From Danxiaibacter flavus (lineage in GTDB: Bacteria > Bacteroidota > Bacteroidia > Chitinophagales > Chitinophagaceae): a stretch of DNA of 64,000 nt. The notes under the pieces are model-generated. The model made no database searches. It was given only the letters and a program-made list of their open reading frames with translations, and was not told the DNA's origin. Below are positions 35,637 to 45,020 of this stretch, one piece after another; position 1 is the stretch's first letter; every line of letters starts with the position of its first letter. Location: contig NZ_JAULBC010000006.1 in NCBI RefSeq assembly GCF_041060425.1, forward strand, positions 372,001 through 436,000, given 5' to 3'. The position numbers were made by a program, and so were the translations under genes.

Positions 35637-38600
35637 ATCTTTAATTTCAGTTCAATACTTGTACCTTCTTCTGTTGCAGTTTCAATTATCAGGATTGCGT
35701 TAATTTCTTTCGCTCTGCGCTGCATGTTTTTTAAACCATTGCCGGCGTCGAGCTTATCCCTGTTGAAACCAACGCCGTTATCCCTGATAAGCATGTAAAC
35801 AAGTGACTCATTTCTAGAGATCAAAAACCTAATGTGAGAGGCTTGCGAATACTTAACCACATTAGTTGTAGCTTCTTTGAATATGAGATAAAAATTCTTG
35901 CGTACCTCCATGGGCATACTTATTCCGCTGATGTCGCCTTCAATCAAAAAATTAAACTGTATATTTTTACCTTTAAGTACCTGGTATGCAAATGAGCGCA
36001 TCCTGGAAACAATTTTCTCAAAATCATCATTTTCCGGATTGATCGTCCATACAATATCACTCATGGCGTCAACAATTTTTCGCGAACTCTCGCCAATTTC
36101 ATCCAGCGCCGGCAAAGATTTTCCGGCCTGCAGTTTAGCCACCTCGCTCAATACGGATATACTGTTAAGTGTTGAACCGATATCATCATGCAAATCGCTC
36201 GCTATATTGTTTCTTATAGTCTGCAGTTTAATGACCTGTTGTACTCTGTAGCGATAAACAGCATACAATGCAACTACTACTAAAGCAACCAACAAGGCCT
36301 TGAACCACCAGGTATTCCAAAAGGGCGGAGCAATTGTAAACGTGATAACAGCTGGCACTTCGTTCCACATATTATCATTGTTACTTGCTTTTACTTTAAA
36401 TGTATAGCTGCCTGCATCAAGATTGGTATAGTTGGCAAGACGTTTGGCGGCATCTGTAAATATCCAATTCTTATCATAGCCTTCAAGCATATAAGCAAAA
36501 CGATTTTTTTCGGGATGCACATAACTCAACGCTGCAAAAACAAATGAAATGTCGTTTTGCCGGTATGAAAGTTTAAGATGATCGATTTCATCAACCGGTG
36601 AAGTAATAATATTTATTGAATCGCCTGAGTCAAATGATCTATTTGAAATATTAATACCCGTAATGACCACTGGAGGAATATAAGTATTGTCTTTTAATTC
36701 GCCTGGCCTGAAGGCAAGCAGACCAACGTTGCAACCAAAATACAACCTGCCATCATCACCTTTTACGCAAGCATTAAAATTGAATTCATCCCCGGGCAGG
36801 CCATCATTTATATCATAATTCCTGCAGATGGACTGTGGTGATCTTCCTATGCACGGTGTGAACCTGCAAAGCCCCCTGTTTGTAGTTAACCAAAGGTTAC
36901 AATCATCGTCCGCAACAATGCCTATAATTGAATTATCCGGCAGCCCATCTCTGGTGGTAAAACTGACAAAACTTTCAGTCTTTTTCTCAAATCTGCTTAA
37001 ACCTCCTTGTGTGCCAATCCAGATAATACCCTGCCCATCATCATAGAAACAGTGCGTTATATTATTGCAAATGGAGTTTGCGTTCTGATCATCGTGACTG
37101 AAAATTTTAATTACTCCCGATGTAGTATTCAACATGGTAATACCGTTTGTTCCCGTCACCCACAATATACCATCTGAATCAAAATGCAATCCAGCAATAT
37201 TATCTGTACTTAAATGATTGGTATCGCGATGAAAATTTTCAAAACTCAGGAACTGCTTCGTTCTCAAATCATAATATTTTAGTCCGTGTTCTGTTCCGAT
37301 CCATAATTTTTTATCGTTGTCTTCCACTATGGAGTTGCACTGATTGTGAAGCGTTGTATCCTTGTTATTAAATGTAGAATGAACAGGTAATAGTTTACCT
37401 GTTGCACGATCTAACATCAAAAGTCCTTCATCAAAACTTACTACCCAGTAGATTCCGTCGGAGTCACATTCCATTCCATAGCAAAAATTAAAGCCTGTAA
37501 TCGCATTGTTTCTCATTGCAATTTTATAGCCTTTAAAGCTTTCGGATACCGCACTAAATTCCTGCACACCTACACCGAATGTTGTCATAAATATTCTGCC
37601 TTTCCGATCTTTATACATACCAAGGGGAAAATGAGACGCATATGCCTTATCATAATTTTGAAACAGGCTAAACTTTTTTTCGGAGATATAGCAATTATTC
37701 AACCCGCCCCCGGCCGTTGCGATCCATAACACACCACTTCGGTCTTCGTACAGGTATTTAACCTCATCGGAAGTAAGCGAATATTTATCACTGCCATCAG
37801 CATGAAAGGTTTGAAAATCTTCTGTCTCGTGCCGATATATGCTAACGCCGCCTGTATATGTTCCTGCCCAAATTCTATGGCGACTGTCTTCAATTAATGC
37901 GTTTACAGCGTCGCTGCCAAGGGAATTAAAATTCGCATTGGAATGACGAAAAACCTTTGCAACCTTCGTCTGAGCATTGTAACGGAATAGCCCCTTGTTC
38001 CATAAACTGATCCATATATTATTTTCATGATCCTGAAGCATGCATATCACTTCCCGGCCCAGTGATTCATGTGCTTTGGCCGGTGGAAGAAAGCGTGTGA
38101 GCTTTTTGCGGGCAGGGTCAAAAATATTAATGCCATTTGAAGTCCCTATCCAAAGCATATTCTCCCGGGAGATCATCAAACAAATTACGTTCTGGCCGAT
38201 TAAGCTATCATTACCAATAAGCGAGTTAAGGTTCACGAATTTATCTGAAAATGATTCGTAAAAGTATACACCTGTATTTGTTCCAATCCAGACTCTTCCA
38301 TTTTTATCTACGGCAAGGCAGTTACCGTTAGCCGGTGTTGGGGCTATTTTATTCTGATCATAAAATGTGAATTTTTCGGTTTGTGTATTATACTTGCAAA
38401 GGCCTTTATTGCCCGTCATCCAAATGCTACGGTTGCTATCCTCACACAAACTAGTTACATCGTTAAGCGGTAATGTGTTTTTATTGTAAGGGTCATAGCG
38501 AAATGAAGTGAAAGCGTATCCATCAAACTTAATCAGTCCGTTATAAGCTCCGAACCACATGTACCCTTTTTTATCCTGTAAGATTGAAGTGAAAATTGTC

Positions 38601-38851
38601 TGCGATAACATGTGATCCTGGCTAAAGTGATTGAAGCGAATGTTATTTAATGCTGGTTGAGCCAGGCACGGCGAAGGAGCAATCCCCCAAAAAAGTACTG
38701 CAGCAGCTTTTAAAAAAGCAGCCTTTAGCAGGGTGTTTTTCCAGGGGATTAGTCTGTTCAATTTGAGAAGTTGTTTTGCAAAGATAAAATTATTGCTACT
38801 ATCTGTGTTATCACATAAATATGTGATTAAGGTAACATACAGGTAACACAA
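35633..38851 (-). CDS. Two-component sensor histidine kinase with periplasmic Reg_prop propellers and Y_Y_Y domain
   Basis: 1072 residues in the longest frame. The real start is probably inside, before the hydrophobic stretch TLLKAAFLKAAAVLFWGIAPSPCLA near residue 40-65. Periplasmic part: two seven-bladed propellers of Reg_prop repeats (DKKGYMWFGAYNGLIKFDG, DSNRSIWMTGNKGLCKYN, DKNGRVWIGTNTGVYFY and about ten more), then a Y_Y_Y domain (YMLEGYDKNWIFTDAAKRLANYTNLDAGSYTF, about 780-830). One membrane helix (WWFKALLVALVVVALYAVYRY), then HisKA_3 with His888 (SDLHDDIGST) and HATPase (RDNGVGFN, GNGLKNM). This architecture senses oligosaccharides in Bacteroidota PULs. It pairs with the downstream NarL-type regulator, by 4-bp overlap, rather than carrying its own AraC output. 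Confidence 0.92.
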   Translation of the reverse strand: MCYLYVTLITYLCDNTDSSNNFIFAKQLLKLNRLIPWKNTLLKAAFLKAAAVLFWGIAPSPCLAQPALNNIRFNHFSQDHMLSQTIFTSILQDKKGYMWFGAYNGLIKFDGYAFTSFRYDPYNKNTLPLNDVTSLCEDSNRSIWMTGNKGLCKYNTQTEKFTFYDQNKIAPTPANGNCLAVDKNGRVWIGTNTGVYFYESFSDKFVNLNSLIGNDSLIGQNVICLMISRENMLWIGTSNGINIFDPARKKLTRFLPPAKAHESLGREVICMLQDHENNIWISLWNKGLFRYNAQTKVAKVFRHSNANFNSLGSDAVNALIEDSRHRIWAGTYTGGVSIYRHETEDFQTFHADGSDKYSLTSDEVKYLYEDRSGVLWIATAGGGLNNCYISEKKFSLFQNYDKAYASHFPLGMYKDRKGRIFMTTFGVGVQEFSAVSESFKGYKIAMRNNAITGFNFCYGMECDSDGIYWVVSFDEGLLMLDRATGKLLPVHSTFNNKDTTLHNQCNSIVEDNDKKLWIGTEHGLKYYDLRTKQFLSFENFHRDTNHLSTDNIAGLHFDSDGILWVTGTNGITMLNTTSGVIKIFSHDDQNANSICNNITHCFYDDGQGIIWIGTQGGLSRFEKKTESFVSFTTRDGLPDNSIIGIVADDDCNLWLTTNRGLCRFTPCIGRSPQSICRNYDINDGLPGDEFNFNACVKGDDGRLYFGCNVGLLAFRPGELKDNTYIPPVVITGINISNRSFDSGDSINIITSPVDEIDHLKLSYRQNDISFVFAALSYVHPEKNRFAYMLEGYDKNWIFTDAAKRLANYTNLDAGSYTFKVKASNNDNMWNEVPAVITFTIAPPFWNTWWFKALLVALVVVALYAVYRYRVQQVIKLQTIRNNIASDLHDDIGSTLNSISVLSEVAKLQAGKSLPALDEIGESSRKIVDAMSDIVWTINPENDDFEKIVSRMRSFAYQVLKGKNIQFNFLIEGDISGISMPMEVRKNFYLIFKEATTNVVKYSQASHIRFLISRNESLVYMLIRDNGVGFNRDKLDAGNGLKNMQRRAKEINAILIIETATEEGTSIELKLKI

Positions 38852-38965
38852 TGCCTAACTTCTGCGATTGACAACAAGGACATGCCGTCAGAACTTTGCA
38901 TCACGACCCGGCTATTTTTTCGAATGGTGACTTTTCCAACGTTCTTCACAACTCAAATTATTCGT

Positions 38966-39520
38966 ATGAAAAACATCTTAACCGTGTTACTTGTTATTGA
39001 TATTTTTTTACTATCAAATGCCTGTACCAAGACAGGAGTAGATCCTGCGAAAAAAACAGTTAAAGACCAGGTCGCTGAAAGGATCATAGAAAAAGCCAGC
39101 TATTCTGGCTGGCTATCAGCCAGCGTTCCATGCTCGTCTTTAGTAAAGATCTACAAAGTCATTAGTGGAACACCTCTTGCACTGACCGCCGACGTTTTAA
39201 AAAATGGGAAAGTTCTTGTTTTCGGGAGAGCTGGTGAATTGTCTCAGCCTTATTCATTACCACACCTACATTTTTTTAGTACCCACACCGTGTCAGTTGT
39301 GCGAAGAACATATTTCAAAGACCAGGTTGCCAATATTACAGTTTACGATTCTTTAGCAGGAATACGTTTCTTGTCGCCGTTCTCCGTCTCCTACGGTTAT
39401 TGCAATAATCAGTTTCGTTGCATAATCGTGCCTCCTGTCTTAAAAGCGGCGGCCAACACCGCGGGACTCAATTGGAATGACTATAACGCAGTAATATCTT
39501 ATTTTAAAATAGCACCATAA
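38966..39520 (+). CDS. Small lipoprotein of unknown function
   Basis: 184 residues from the Met at 38966 (MKNILTVLLVIDIFLLSNAC). The frame opens at 38882, but the first 28 codons are not signal-like. A lipobox Cys at residue 20 marks export and lipidation. The mature part is about 165 residues, mostly beta (KVLVFGRAGELSQPYSLPHLHFF, VSVVRRTYFKDQVANITVYDS) and contains two cysteines (GYCNNQFRC). I recognise no family. It is divergent from the sensor kinase and 140 bp ahead of the haloperoxidase-like gene, with which it may form a unit. Confidence 0.65.
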   Translation: MKNILTVLLVIDIFLLSNACTKTGVDPAKKTVKDQVAERIIEKASYSGWLSASVPCSSLVKIYKVISGTPLALTADVLKNGKVLVFGRAGELSQPYSLPHLHFFSTHTVSVVRRTYFKDQVANITVYDSLAGIRFLSPFSVSYGYCNNQFRCIIVPPVLKAAANTAGLNWNDYNAVISYFKIAP

Positions 39521-39659
39521 CGTGATTATTCAGTCCTTACACCCGAGGTTGGATTTAGAGGCAATGGTGATTCTATGAACTCAGTTCGGTCACAATATTC
39601 CTAAATGAAACTCCCTAAATCAACATTCATTTCGCCCTTTTTCACCTAAATTCTTTTAT

Positions 39660-40967
39660 ATGAAACGATTAGTTATTTCGACTCTTATTGTTTGCATGGT
39701 TGCATGCACAAAGCAGGACCAGTTCACACTTCCCCAAAATGCAAAAGGCACTGGCAAGTTATTGACAGATTGGATAGCTGTACATCTTAGATTAATAAAA
39801 AACACAACAGGCCTTTCGCACGTTGCCTATTCAAGGCATTTTGCGTACACAAGCATCGCATTTTATGAGTCCCTTGTGCCGGGATCGCCCGGACATCAGT
39901 CTATTGCCGGCCGGCTTCAAAATCTGAACAACCTGCCTGCGCCGCAAACAACCCAGTTGTGCTGGATTGCAGCAGGCAATTCAGCTTATGCATCGCTTAT
40001 GCGGTTTTTTTACAGCGGTAACAAAATTAACCTCCCAATCATCGACTCTCTGGAAGCGGCTGAAAACGAGCAACTGGTAAATATTGCCAGGTACAGTCAG
40101 GCTGCGGTAACAGCAGGAAATGAATTTGGAAATAATCTAGCACAGGCAATTATAAACTGGTCCATGCAAGATGGCTCAGCAAATATTCATCCACCCTATG
40201 TTCCACCCACAGGCGACAGTTTGTGGGTACCAACACCGCCTGCATTTGCAGTACCAGCGGCTCCTTATTGGGGAGACAACAAAACCATCATCTCCGGCAG
40301 TATTGATAATACGCTTGCACCTGCACCTATTCCGTTTAGCGTACAACCCGCATCGCCTTTTTATAACATGGCAAACGATCTTTTTGCAGCGTCTCAAAAT
40401 CTTACAACTGATCAAAAAGATATGGCCGGTCATTGGGACGATTCGCCAAATGGAAAATATGTTACAGCCTTCGGTCACTGGGCTTCAATCTTATCGCAAA
40501 TGATTACAAAACTTGATCTGTCTTTGATAAGATCGGCGGCTATTTATGCAGGAATGTCGATAGCTATGAATGATGCTTCTATTTCTTGTTGGAAAGCCAA
40601 ATACACCTATAATCGGATTCGCCCCGTAAGCTATATTCGGCTTTATTTGGGAAGCCCTGACTGGACCTCATTTATAACAACGCCTGCACATCCGGAATAT
40701 CCTGCAGCTCACTCAACGCTCTCTTACGCTGCAGCGACAGTGTTAACGCATTACCTGGGTAATGTGCCATTTACCGATCACACGTACGATAATGTCGGGC
40801 TTGCTCCCCGTTCTTATACAAGCTTTATAGCAGCTGCAACTGAAGCCGGAAATTCACGATTTTATGGTGGCATACACTTTTTACCTTCTATTAAAGCAGG
40901 GGCAATCTGCGGCACCGCTGTTAGTAAAAATGTGTTGGTGGCTCTGGCTTTAAGGAATGATGATTGA
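39660..40967 (+). CDS. Vanadium-dependent haloperoxidase / PAP2-superfamily lipoprotein
   Basis: 435 residues. The start MKRLVISTLIVCMVAC has a lipobox Cys at 16. The all-helical body carries the three vanadate/phosphate motifs of the haloperoxidase-PAP2 fold: Lys and Arg in KAKYTYNRIRPVSYI near residue 318, HPEYPAAHST near 346 (Pro-Ala-Ala-His-Ser in place of PSGH), and SRFYGGIHFLPSIKAG near 405 with the Arg and His. Family members oxidise halides with H2O2 or hydrolyse phosphate esters; Bacteroidota lipoproteins of this type are largely uncharacterised, so the activity is not fixed. Confidence 0.85.
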   Translation: MKRLVISTLIVCMVACTKQDQFTLPQNAKGTGKLLTDWIAVHLRLIKNTTGLSHVAYSRHFAYTSIAFYESLVPGSPGHQSIAGRLQNLNNLPAPQTTQLCWIAAGNSAYASLMRFFYSGNKINLPIIDSLEAAENEQLVNIARYSQAAVTAGNEFGNNLAQAIINWSMQDGSANIHPPYVPPTGDSLWVPTPPAFAVPAAPYWGDNKTIISGSIDNTLAPAPIPFSVQPASPFYNMANDLFAASQNLTTDQKDMAGHWDDSPNGKYVTAFGHWASILSQMITKLDLSLIRSAAIYAGMSIAMNDASISCWKAKYTYNRIRPVSYIRLYLGSPDWTSFITTPAHPEYPAAHSTLSYAAATVLTHYLGNVPFTDHTYDNVGLAPRSYTSFIAAATEAGNSRFYGGIHFLPSIKAGAICGTAVSKNVLVALALRNDD

Positions 40968-41166
40968 TAGAGGTCTTTGCGGAGCTGTAGTTTATGTTGG
41001 AAGAATATCAGGACTCACATATAACATATCCCGTGCGGCCAAAACTAAAAGGAAACGCCGTTGCTTGATGGGACATTTCTGCTGAAGATTCGGGCTGGCA
41101 ATTCTGTTGTAACGAAAAAAAATGATGGCTCTAAAGTATTTTTTAATCATAACTAAAACCAATAAA

Positions 41167-41622
41167 ATGAAAAAACAACAATTAAAGAAAGTGTTACAGT
41201 TTATTATCCTTGCGATAACCTTTTTCACTTTGGCAGATTCTGTAAATGCTCAAAAGAAATGTCATAACGGTAAATGTCCGATCGGTTATGCATGCGCACC
41301 ATCCGGGTATTGTGTTCGGTATTGTTCTCATTGTCAGCCGTTTCTTATCGAATCTGCCGATGAAGTCGTTTCTGCCGAAAGTTCTCAATTCGCAGTAATC
41401 AGATTTCAAATGGATGAAGCGAAAGCTGGTTCCGTTAAAATATATGATATAGCAGGACGGTTGGTCAGGACGCTTCTTACTGAAAGTGTGCAACAAGGTG
41501 TACATCAGTTTTTATGGAATGCAAAGGATGAAAACGGGAGCCCGGTAGCTACAGGGATTTATATTATACAATTGAATGAAGGAAATAAAATGCAAACAAG
41601 AAAATTGTTTGTTGTCAGCTGA
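41167..41622 (+). CDS. Small cysteine-rich secreted protein with T9SS-type C-terminal sorting domain
   Basis: 151 residues from the Met at 41167 (MKKQQLKKVLQFIILAITFFTLADSVNAQ is a signal peptide; an ATG at 41122 would add 15 codons). The mature N-terminus holds seven Cys in about 30 residues (KKCHNGKCPIGYACAPSGYC, then RYCSHC), suggesting a small disulfide or metal-binding knot. Residues about 75-151 are a FlgD-like/Por-secretion tail: VKIYDIAGRLVRTL, HQFLWNAKDENGSPVATGIYI, KMQTRKLFVVS. Such tails route proteins through the type IX system to the surface. It converges with the TonB receptor gene. Cargo function unknown; a peptide adhesin or bacteriocin-like role is possible. Confidence 0.75.
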   Translation: MKKQQLKKVLQFIILAITFFTLADSVNAQKKCHNGKCPIGYACAPSGYCVRYCSHCQPFLIESADEVVSAESSQFAVIRFQMDEAKAGSVKIYDIAGRLVRTLLTESVQQGVHQFLWNAKDENGSPVATGIYIIQLNEGNKMQTRKLFVVS

Positions 41623-41675
41623 CCGGATTTAAAGAATGCTCATTAAAATAATTGTGGGAAGGCAATTCTCAAATG

Positions 41676-44060
41676 TTATTTGCTTTTTTTGAGATGTACT
41701 AAATTAATTCCAATACTCAGCCTGAAATTAATTGGTTCACCCGGCGTATATCGCCATTCCTTGATAGCGGAGTTAAAATAACCCATTGCGGCATAGTCGG
41801 TATTGGTGAGGTTGTATACATTTAAACAGATGTTGAATCTATTAATGCTATAGCTTAATGCTGCATCAAACAAATTGTAAACAGGTAAATAATTGACAGG
41901 ATCGCCGGAGGCCCAACCTGGATCTACAGCGCTTCGTTTACCCATATGCTGGTATCCAATTGCAAATGACAGGCCTCCTGATTTGTGATGTAGCACAATG
42001 TATTTTAGCCACAGGTTAGCATAGTGATCTGGAGTGCCGAAAATTCTTAAGCCAACAAGGCCGCTGCTATCTTTGGTAATTCTTGCATCTGTGTATGCAT
42101 AGTTTCCTGCGATAGTTAGCGAATGTGTAATATTTCCGTTTATATCAACTTCAATTCCTTTGCTTGTTACCTGTCCGGTTTGAATATTAAAACCAGGATG
42201 GGCCGGATCTGCTGATAAGGTGTTATTCTTTGTGATCTGAAAAACGGAAAAATTTATATTCAATTTTTTGTCAAAAAAATATGCCTTCATTCCAGCTTCT
42301 ATATCGCTGCCGGTAAGTGGCCTTAAGGGGGTATGATTATACACGGGAGCAATCTCCGGCGCGAAACTCTGATCATACATTGCATATATTGAAATGTCTT
42401 TTGTAAATAACCAGGTTAATCCCATGCGAGGCGTAACTACATTATAGATATTGTTTTTTTGATAATCGGGAACGGAAGTTCCGGTGTCATAAAAAGTTGC
42501 ATGTGTAAAATGGCCGGCCAGGGTAATCACTAATTTTTCTGCAATTTTTATATGATCCTGCAGATAAATGGTGACATTGTTGAATCTTACTTTCTGATAG
42601 AACGTGTCAGAGAATTGCGTATTTCTCAAAGAGTCAACAGGCAGATAATATTGCGGCCTGGGGATGTATAATCCGAACTTTTTTTGTCCATAAGTATCTT
42701 TAATCTGATCATCTGTGCCGGCGCTGTAACAATCAATCCCCAACAAAAGCTTGTGTTCAATCTTTGCAGTTGTTTTAAATTTACCGTCAAAAAAAAACTG
42801 TGCTACTTTAGAAAAGTTTCGCCATTCCTCATGATTGACATACCTATATAATGTATCATTTGTCACTTGTAAAGATGGATCCGTTTGTAACCAATGAAAA
42901 ATATATGAGCCGTCGATATAAGCAAGTTGGGCATTCAACTGCCAGTTATCATTGAAGATGTGTTTAAAATGGATACGGAAGTAATTATCACTGGGTGCTA
43001 CCTTGTCAGTACTGGCATCTGCTACTGCAAAATTCCTTGGGAGCATGAGCATTTTGCCATCAATGGAAGGGAGGTCGGTATTGTTTCCCTTTGTTTCGGC
43101 TTTCATTAAATTGTATTCGGCAGTAAAAGATATTTTTTTAGTAAGGTCATATTTTACGGCAGCACATACAAAATACCTTGATGCTGTCCCGAATTGAAAT
43201 GATCTGTTTTGACGGTGAACGCCTGCATTAAAGCGATATGAAAATTTTGACGATTTTGAAAACGTGCCACCAATATCTGCAGTAAGCCGAATCATATTGT
43301 AGCTTCCGAACCCCACATTTATATTAGATATGGATTCTTTCGACGGTTGTTTAGTTACTATGTTCACAATGCCCCCTGGTTCGGCTTCGCTCATCATAAA
43401 GCCGGCGGGTCCTTTTATGAGTTCGATTTTTTCCAACATAGCTGCGTCTTCCTGCTGGTTCCACCAAAAATTGCCGACGCCATTGCGAACTACATTATAG
43501 GTTGCGTCAGTTCCACGAATTATTAATGAATAATCATTTAATCCACCATTGATTTTTTCAACGCCGCTGACATTGCGTGTTGCTTCTGTTGTGGATAACA
43601 AGCCCTGATCTGCCATCGTTTGATGAGTAACTACCGCAATGTTTTGTGGTATCTCATTAAGTGGCAAATTCAGCCGCAATGATTCCGAAGGTTTTATTTC
43701 AACATGTTTCGAATCGAGATTTGCAACAACCGTTATTTTTTTTAGTTCCGCATATGTTTGATCAAGTTGTACGGTAATAAAAGTTGTTTCATTTTGTTTT
43801 ATATGTACATTGATTGTACTATCAACATACCCTAGTAATGAGAAGCGAAGAATACAATTCCCGGGGCTTAATTTTTTGATCTCAAAATTTCCCTGATCAT
43901 CAGTAATATCCCCTTTGCCGGAATTTTCTATCCGGACACTTACAAAAGCAGCTGGCATTCCATCTGAAGTTGAAACAGTACCGCGAATGGTCCCATTATT
44001 TTCATTGGAGAAAACATAAGAGGGCAGGAGTAGAAGAAAAGGGATTAGAAAAAGTTTCAT
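41676..44060 (-). CDS. TonB-dependent outer-membrane receptor, siderophore type, with carboxypeptidase-like N-terminal domain
   Basis: 794 residues with signal peptide (MKLFLIPFLLLLPSYVFS). Residues about 22-105 are a CarboxypepD_reg-like domain (GTIRGTVSTSDGMPAAFVSVRIENSGKGDITDD). The plug follows with NIAVVTHQTMADQGLLSTTEATRNVSGVE, IIRGTDATYNVVRNGVG and LEKIELIKGPAGFMMSEAEPGGIVNIVTKQP, characteristic of FhuE/ferric-siderophore receptors. The 22-strand barrel ends SIGINLVHLKKSK. No TonB box could be assigned with certainty. Although the sequence looks siderophore-type, the 5' region of the same strand holds a cobalamin riboswitch (44505-44690), so uptake of a corrinoid or B12-controlled iron uptake must be considered. 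Confidence 0.9.
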   Translation of the reverse strand: MKLFLIPFLLLLPSYVFSNENNGTIRGTVSTSDGMPAAFVSVRIENSGKGDITDDQGNFEIKKLSPGNCILRFSLLGYVDSTINVHIKQNETTFITVQLDQTYAELKKITVVANLDSKHVEIKPSESLRLNLPLNEIPQNIAVVTHQTMADQGLLSTTEATRNVSGVEKINGGLNDYSLIIRGTDATYNVVRNGVGNFWWNQQEDAAMLEKIELIKGPAGFMMSEAEPGGIVNIVTKQPSKESISNINVGFGSYNMIRLTADIGGTFSKSSKFSYRFNAGVHRQNRSFQFGTASRYFVCAAVKYDLTKKISFTAEYNLMKAETKGNNTDLPSIDGKMLMLPRNFAVADASTDKVAPSDNYFRIHFKHIFNDNWQLNAQLAYIDGSYIFHWLQTDPSLQVTNDTLYRYVNHEEWRNFSKVAQFFFDGKFKTTAKIEHKLLLGIDCYSAGTDDQIKDTYGQKKFGLYIPRPQYYLPVDSLRNTQFSDTFYQKVRFNNVTIYLQDHIKIAEKLVITLAGHFTHATFYDTGTSVPDYQKNNIYNVVTPRMGLTWLFTKDISIYAMYDQSFAPEIAPVYNHTPLRPLTGSDIEAGMKAYFFDKKLNINFSVFQITKNNTLSADPAHPGFNIQTGQVTSKGIEVDINGNITHSLTIAGNYAYTDARITKDSSGLVGLRIFGTPDHYANLWLKYIVLHHKSGGLSFAIGYQHMGKRSAVDPGWASGDPVNYLPVYNLFDAALSYSINRFNICLNVYNLTNTDYAAMGYFNSAIKEWRYTPGEPINFRLSIGINLVHLKKSK

Positions 44061-44275
44061 ACTTGCATTTTATACTTAAGTCGGTTAACTTGATTTTTAA
44101 CTCTGGCGACTATATAAGAATGATAAAATGGTAAGTTGATAGGCTTGCAGCAATTTCAAGTCGTTTGGTAAAGCTAGAGAAATTCCTCCTCATTGTCAAT
44201 AGAATCGGATGCCTGATGGCGCGGTTGCCAAATGCTCTGAGAGGTGTATGCTTAATCTTCTACATCCCCCAAAGA

Positions 44276-44482
44276 TTAAAAACCTGATCCGTCACGGATA
44301 CAATATGGATAAAAACACAATCTCAAAATGTAGACAGGTGTAACGCTATCAAATTCGCATCCATGGGGGATGGCACAAGCCCAATAACATTGAGTTTTGT
44401 ATGTTACAAAGGCTGAGAATAGCCGGAATACGACAAATGCAGAAACTAAGAAAGCTACAAGTTTGCATCTCCGTCTTTTCAC
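44276..44482 (-). CDS. Possible small membrane or leader protein between riboswitch and receptor
   Basis: A 68-codon frame starting at GTG (44480-44482) directly after the riboswitch. It opens with a basic patch and a hydrophobic helix (VKRRRCKLVAFLVSAFVVFRLFSAF) and continues with several Cys and Tyr. The hydrophobic stretch is protein-like, but the GTG start has no ribosome site and the tail has low-complexity character, so it may be chance. Confidence 0.2.
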   Translation of the reverse strand: MKRRRCKLVAFLVSAFVVFRLFSAFVTYKTQCYWACAIPHGCEFDSVTPVYILRLCFYPYCIRDGSGF

Positions 44483-44504
44483 CCGATAGCCCAGCGATTG
44501 TGTG

Positions 44505-44690
44505 TGGTGTTTGGCAGGTCTTCTGGCTAGCTTACATATGAACATCTTCCCGTTTAAATATAGTGGTATGAAGATCCTGATGTTGAACAAGGATGAATTG
44601 CATCTTGATCGTAAAGCTTACAGCTACAGGGATAGCGCCGGATTTACACCGGACTTCCCTTTTAACGGCGCATTCGCCAGCGAAATCCGC
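44505..44690 (-). promoter_or_regulatory. Cobalamin (B12) riboswitch
   Basis: Read on the - strand: AAAAGGGAAGTCCGGTG, AAATCCGGCGC, TATCCC and AGCTGTAAGC form the characteristic core of the cobalamin riboswitch (GGGAA..CCGGTG..AATCCGG..CCC..CTGTAA), and 150 nt later AGCCAGAAGACCTGCC (44513-44528) matches the 3' conserved segment (AGUCAGRAGACCUGCC). In the family, adenosyl- or hydroxycobalamin binding shuts down the downstream gene. Next on this strand are a possible 68-codon frame and, about 450 nt away, the TonB receptor. Confidence 0.9.
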
Positions 44691-44738
44691 GGCATAAATA
44701 ACGGATAATTAAAAAGGGGGAATTGAAAATTCACAATG

Positions 44739-44796
44739 AATTTTCACGGCCAGGAATCCATCATTTTCAATTTTCACTTGTCAATTTTTCAATTAT
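44739..44796. repeat. TTTTCAATT word repeat
   Basis: AATTCACAATGAATTTTCAC, then CATTTTCAATTTTCACTTG and TCAATTTTTCAATTATC form a short run of related words before the permease fragment. Confidence 0.5.
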
Positions 44797-44836
44797 CTTC
44801 CTCTTCTTTCCCTATATTTAAGGTTATTCTTTATTT

Positions 44837-44929
44837 ATGAGTTCCAAACAGAAACTAACGCTTTTTGACTTGACCATGGTTGTGATTGGGCTGTGTATTG
44901 GAATGGGAAGCAGGCGTTTGAGCAAATAG
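44837..44929 (+). pseudogene. N-terminal fragment of an APC-type amino acid permease
   Basis: The 30-codon frame MSSKQKLTLFDLTMVVIGLCIGMG-SRRLSK matches the invariant opening of APC-family permeases (KLTLFD.TM.V.G..IGMGIFR) and then breaks off at the GMG glycines where IFRTP should follow. After six unrelated codons it stops, and 16-bp tandem repeats begin 13 bp later. I read it as the stump of a deleted permease, cut in the first transmembrane helix. Confidence 0.65.
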
Positions 44930-44941
44930 GAGAATGTGCGG

Positions 44942-45020
44942 ATGTGCAAATGAGTAAATGTGCAAATGGTAAATGTGCAAATGAGTAAATGTGCAAATGA
45001 GTAAATGTGCAAATGGATAA
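44942..45020. repeat. Five tandem copies of a 16-bp unit ATGTGCAAATGAGTAA
   Basis: Units start at 44942, 44958, 44973, 44989 and 45005 (periods 16, 15, 16, 16). Variation is confined to the AGTAA end (GGTAA, GGATAA). The array lies between the permease stump and the next glycan locus. Confidence 0.92.

Noticed and set aside
44824..45012. 62-codon - strand frame over the 16-bp repeats
   Set aside because: Composition is the periodic translation of the tandem repeat.
44942..45020. CRISPR array
   Set aside because: Units are contiguous 15-16 bp repeats with no spacers and no cas genes in the window.
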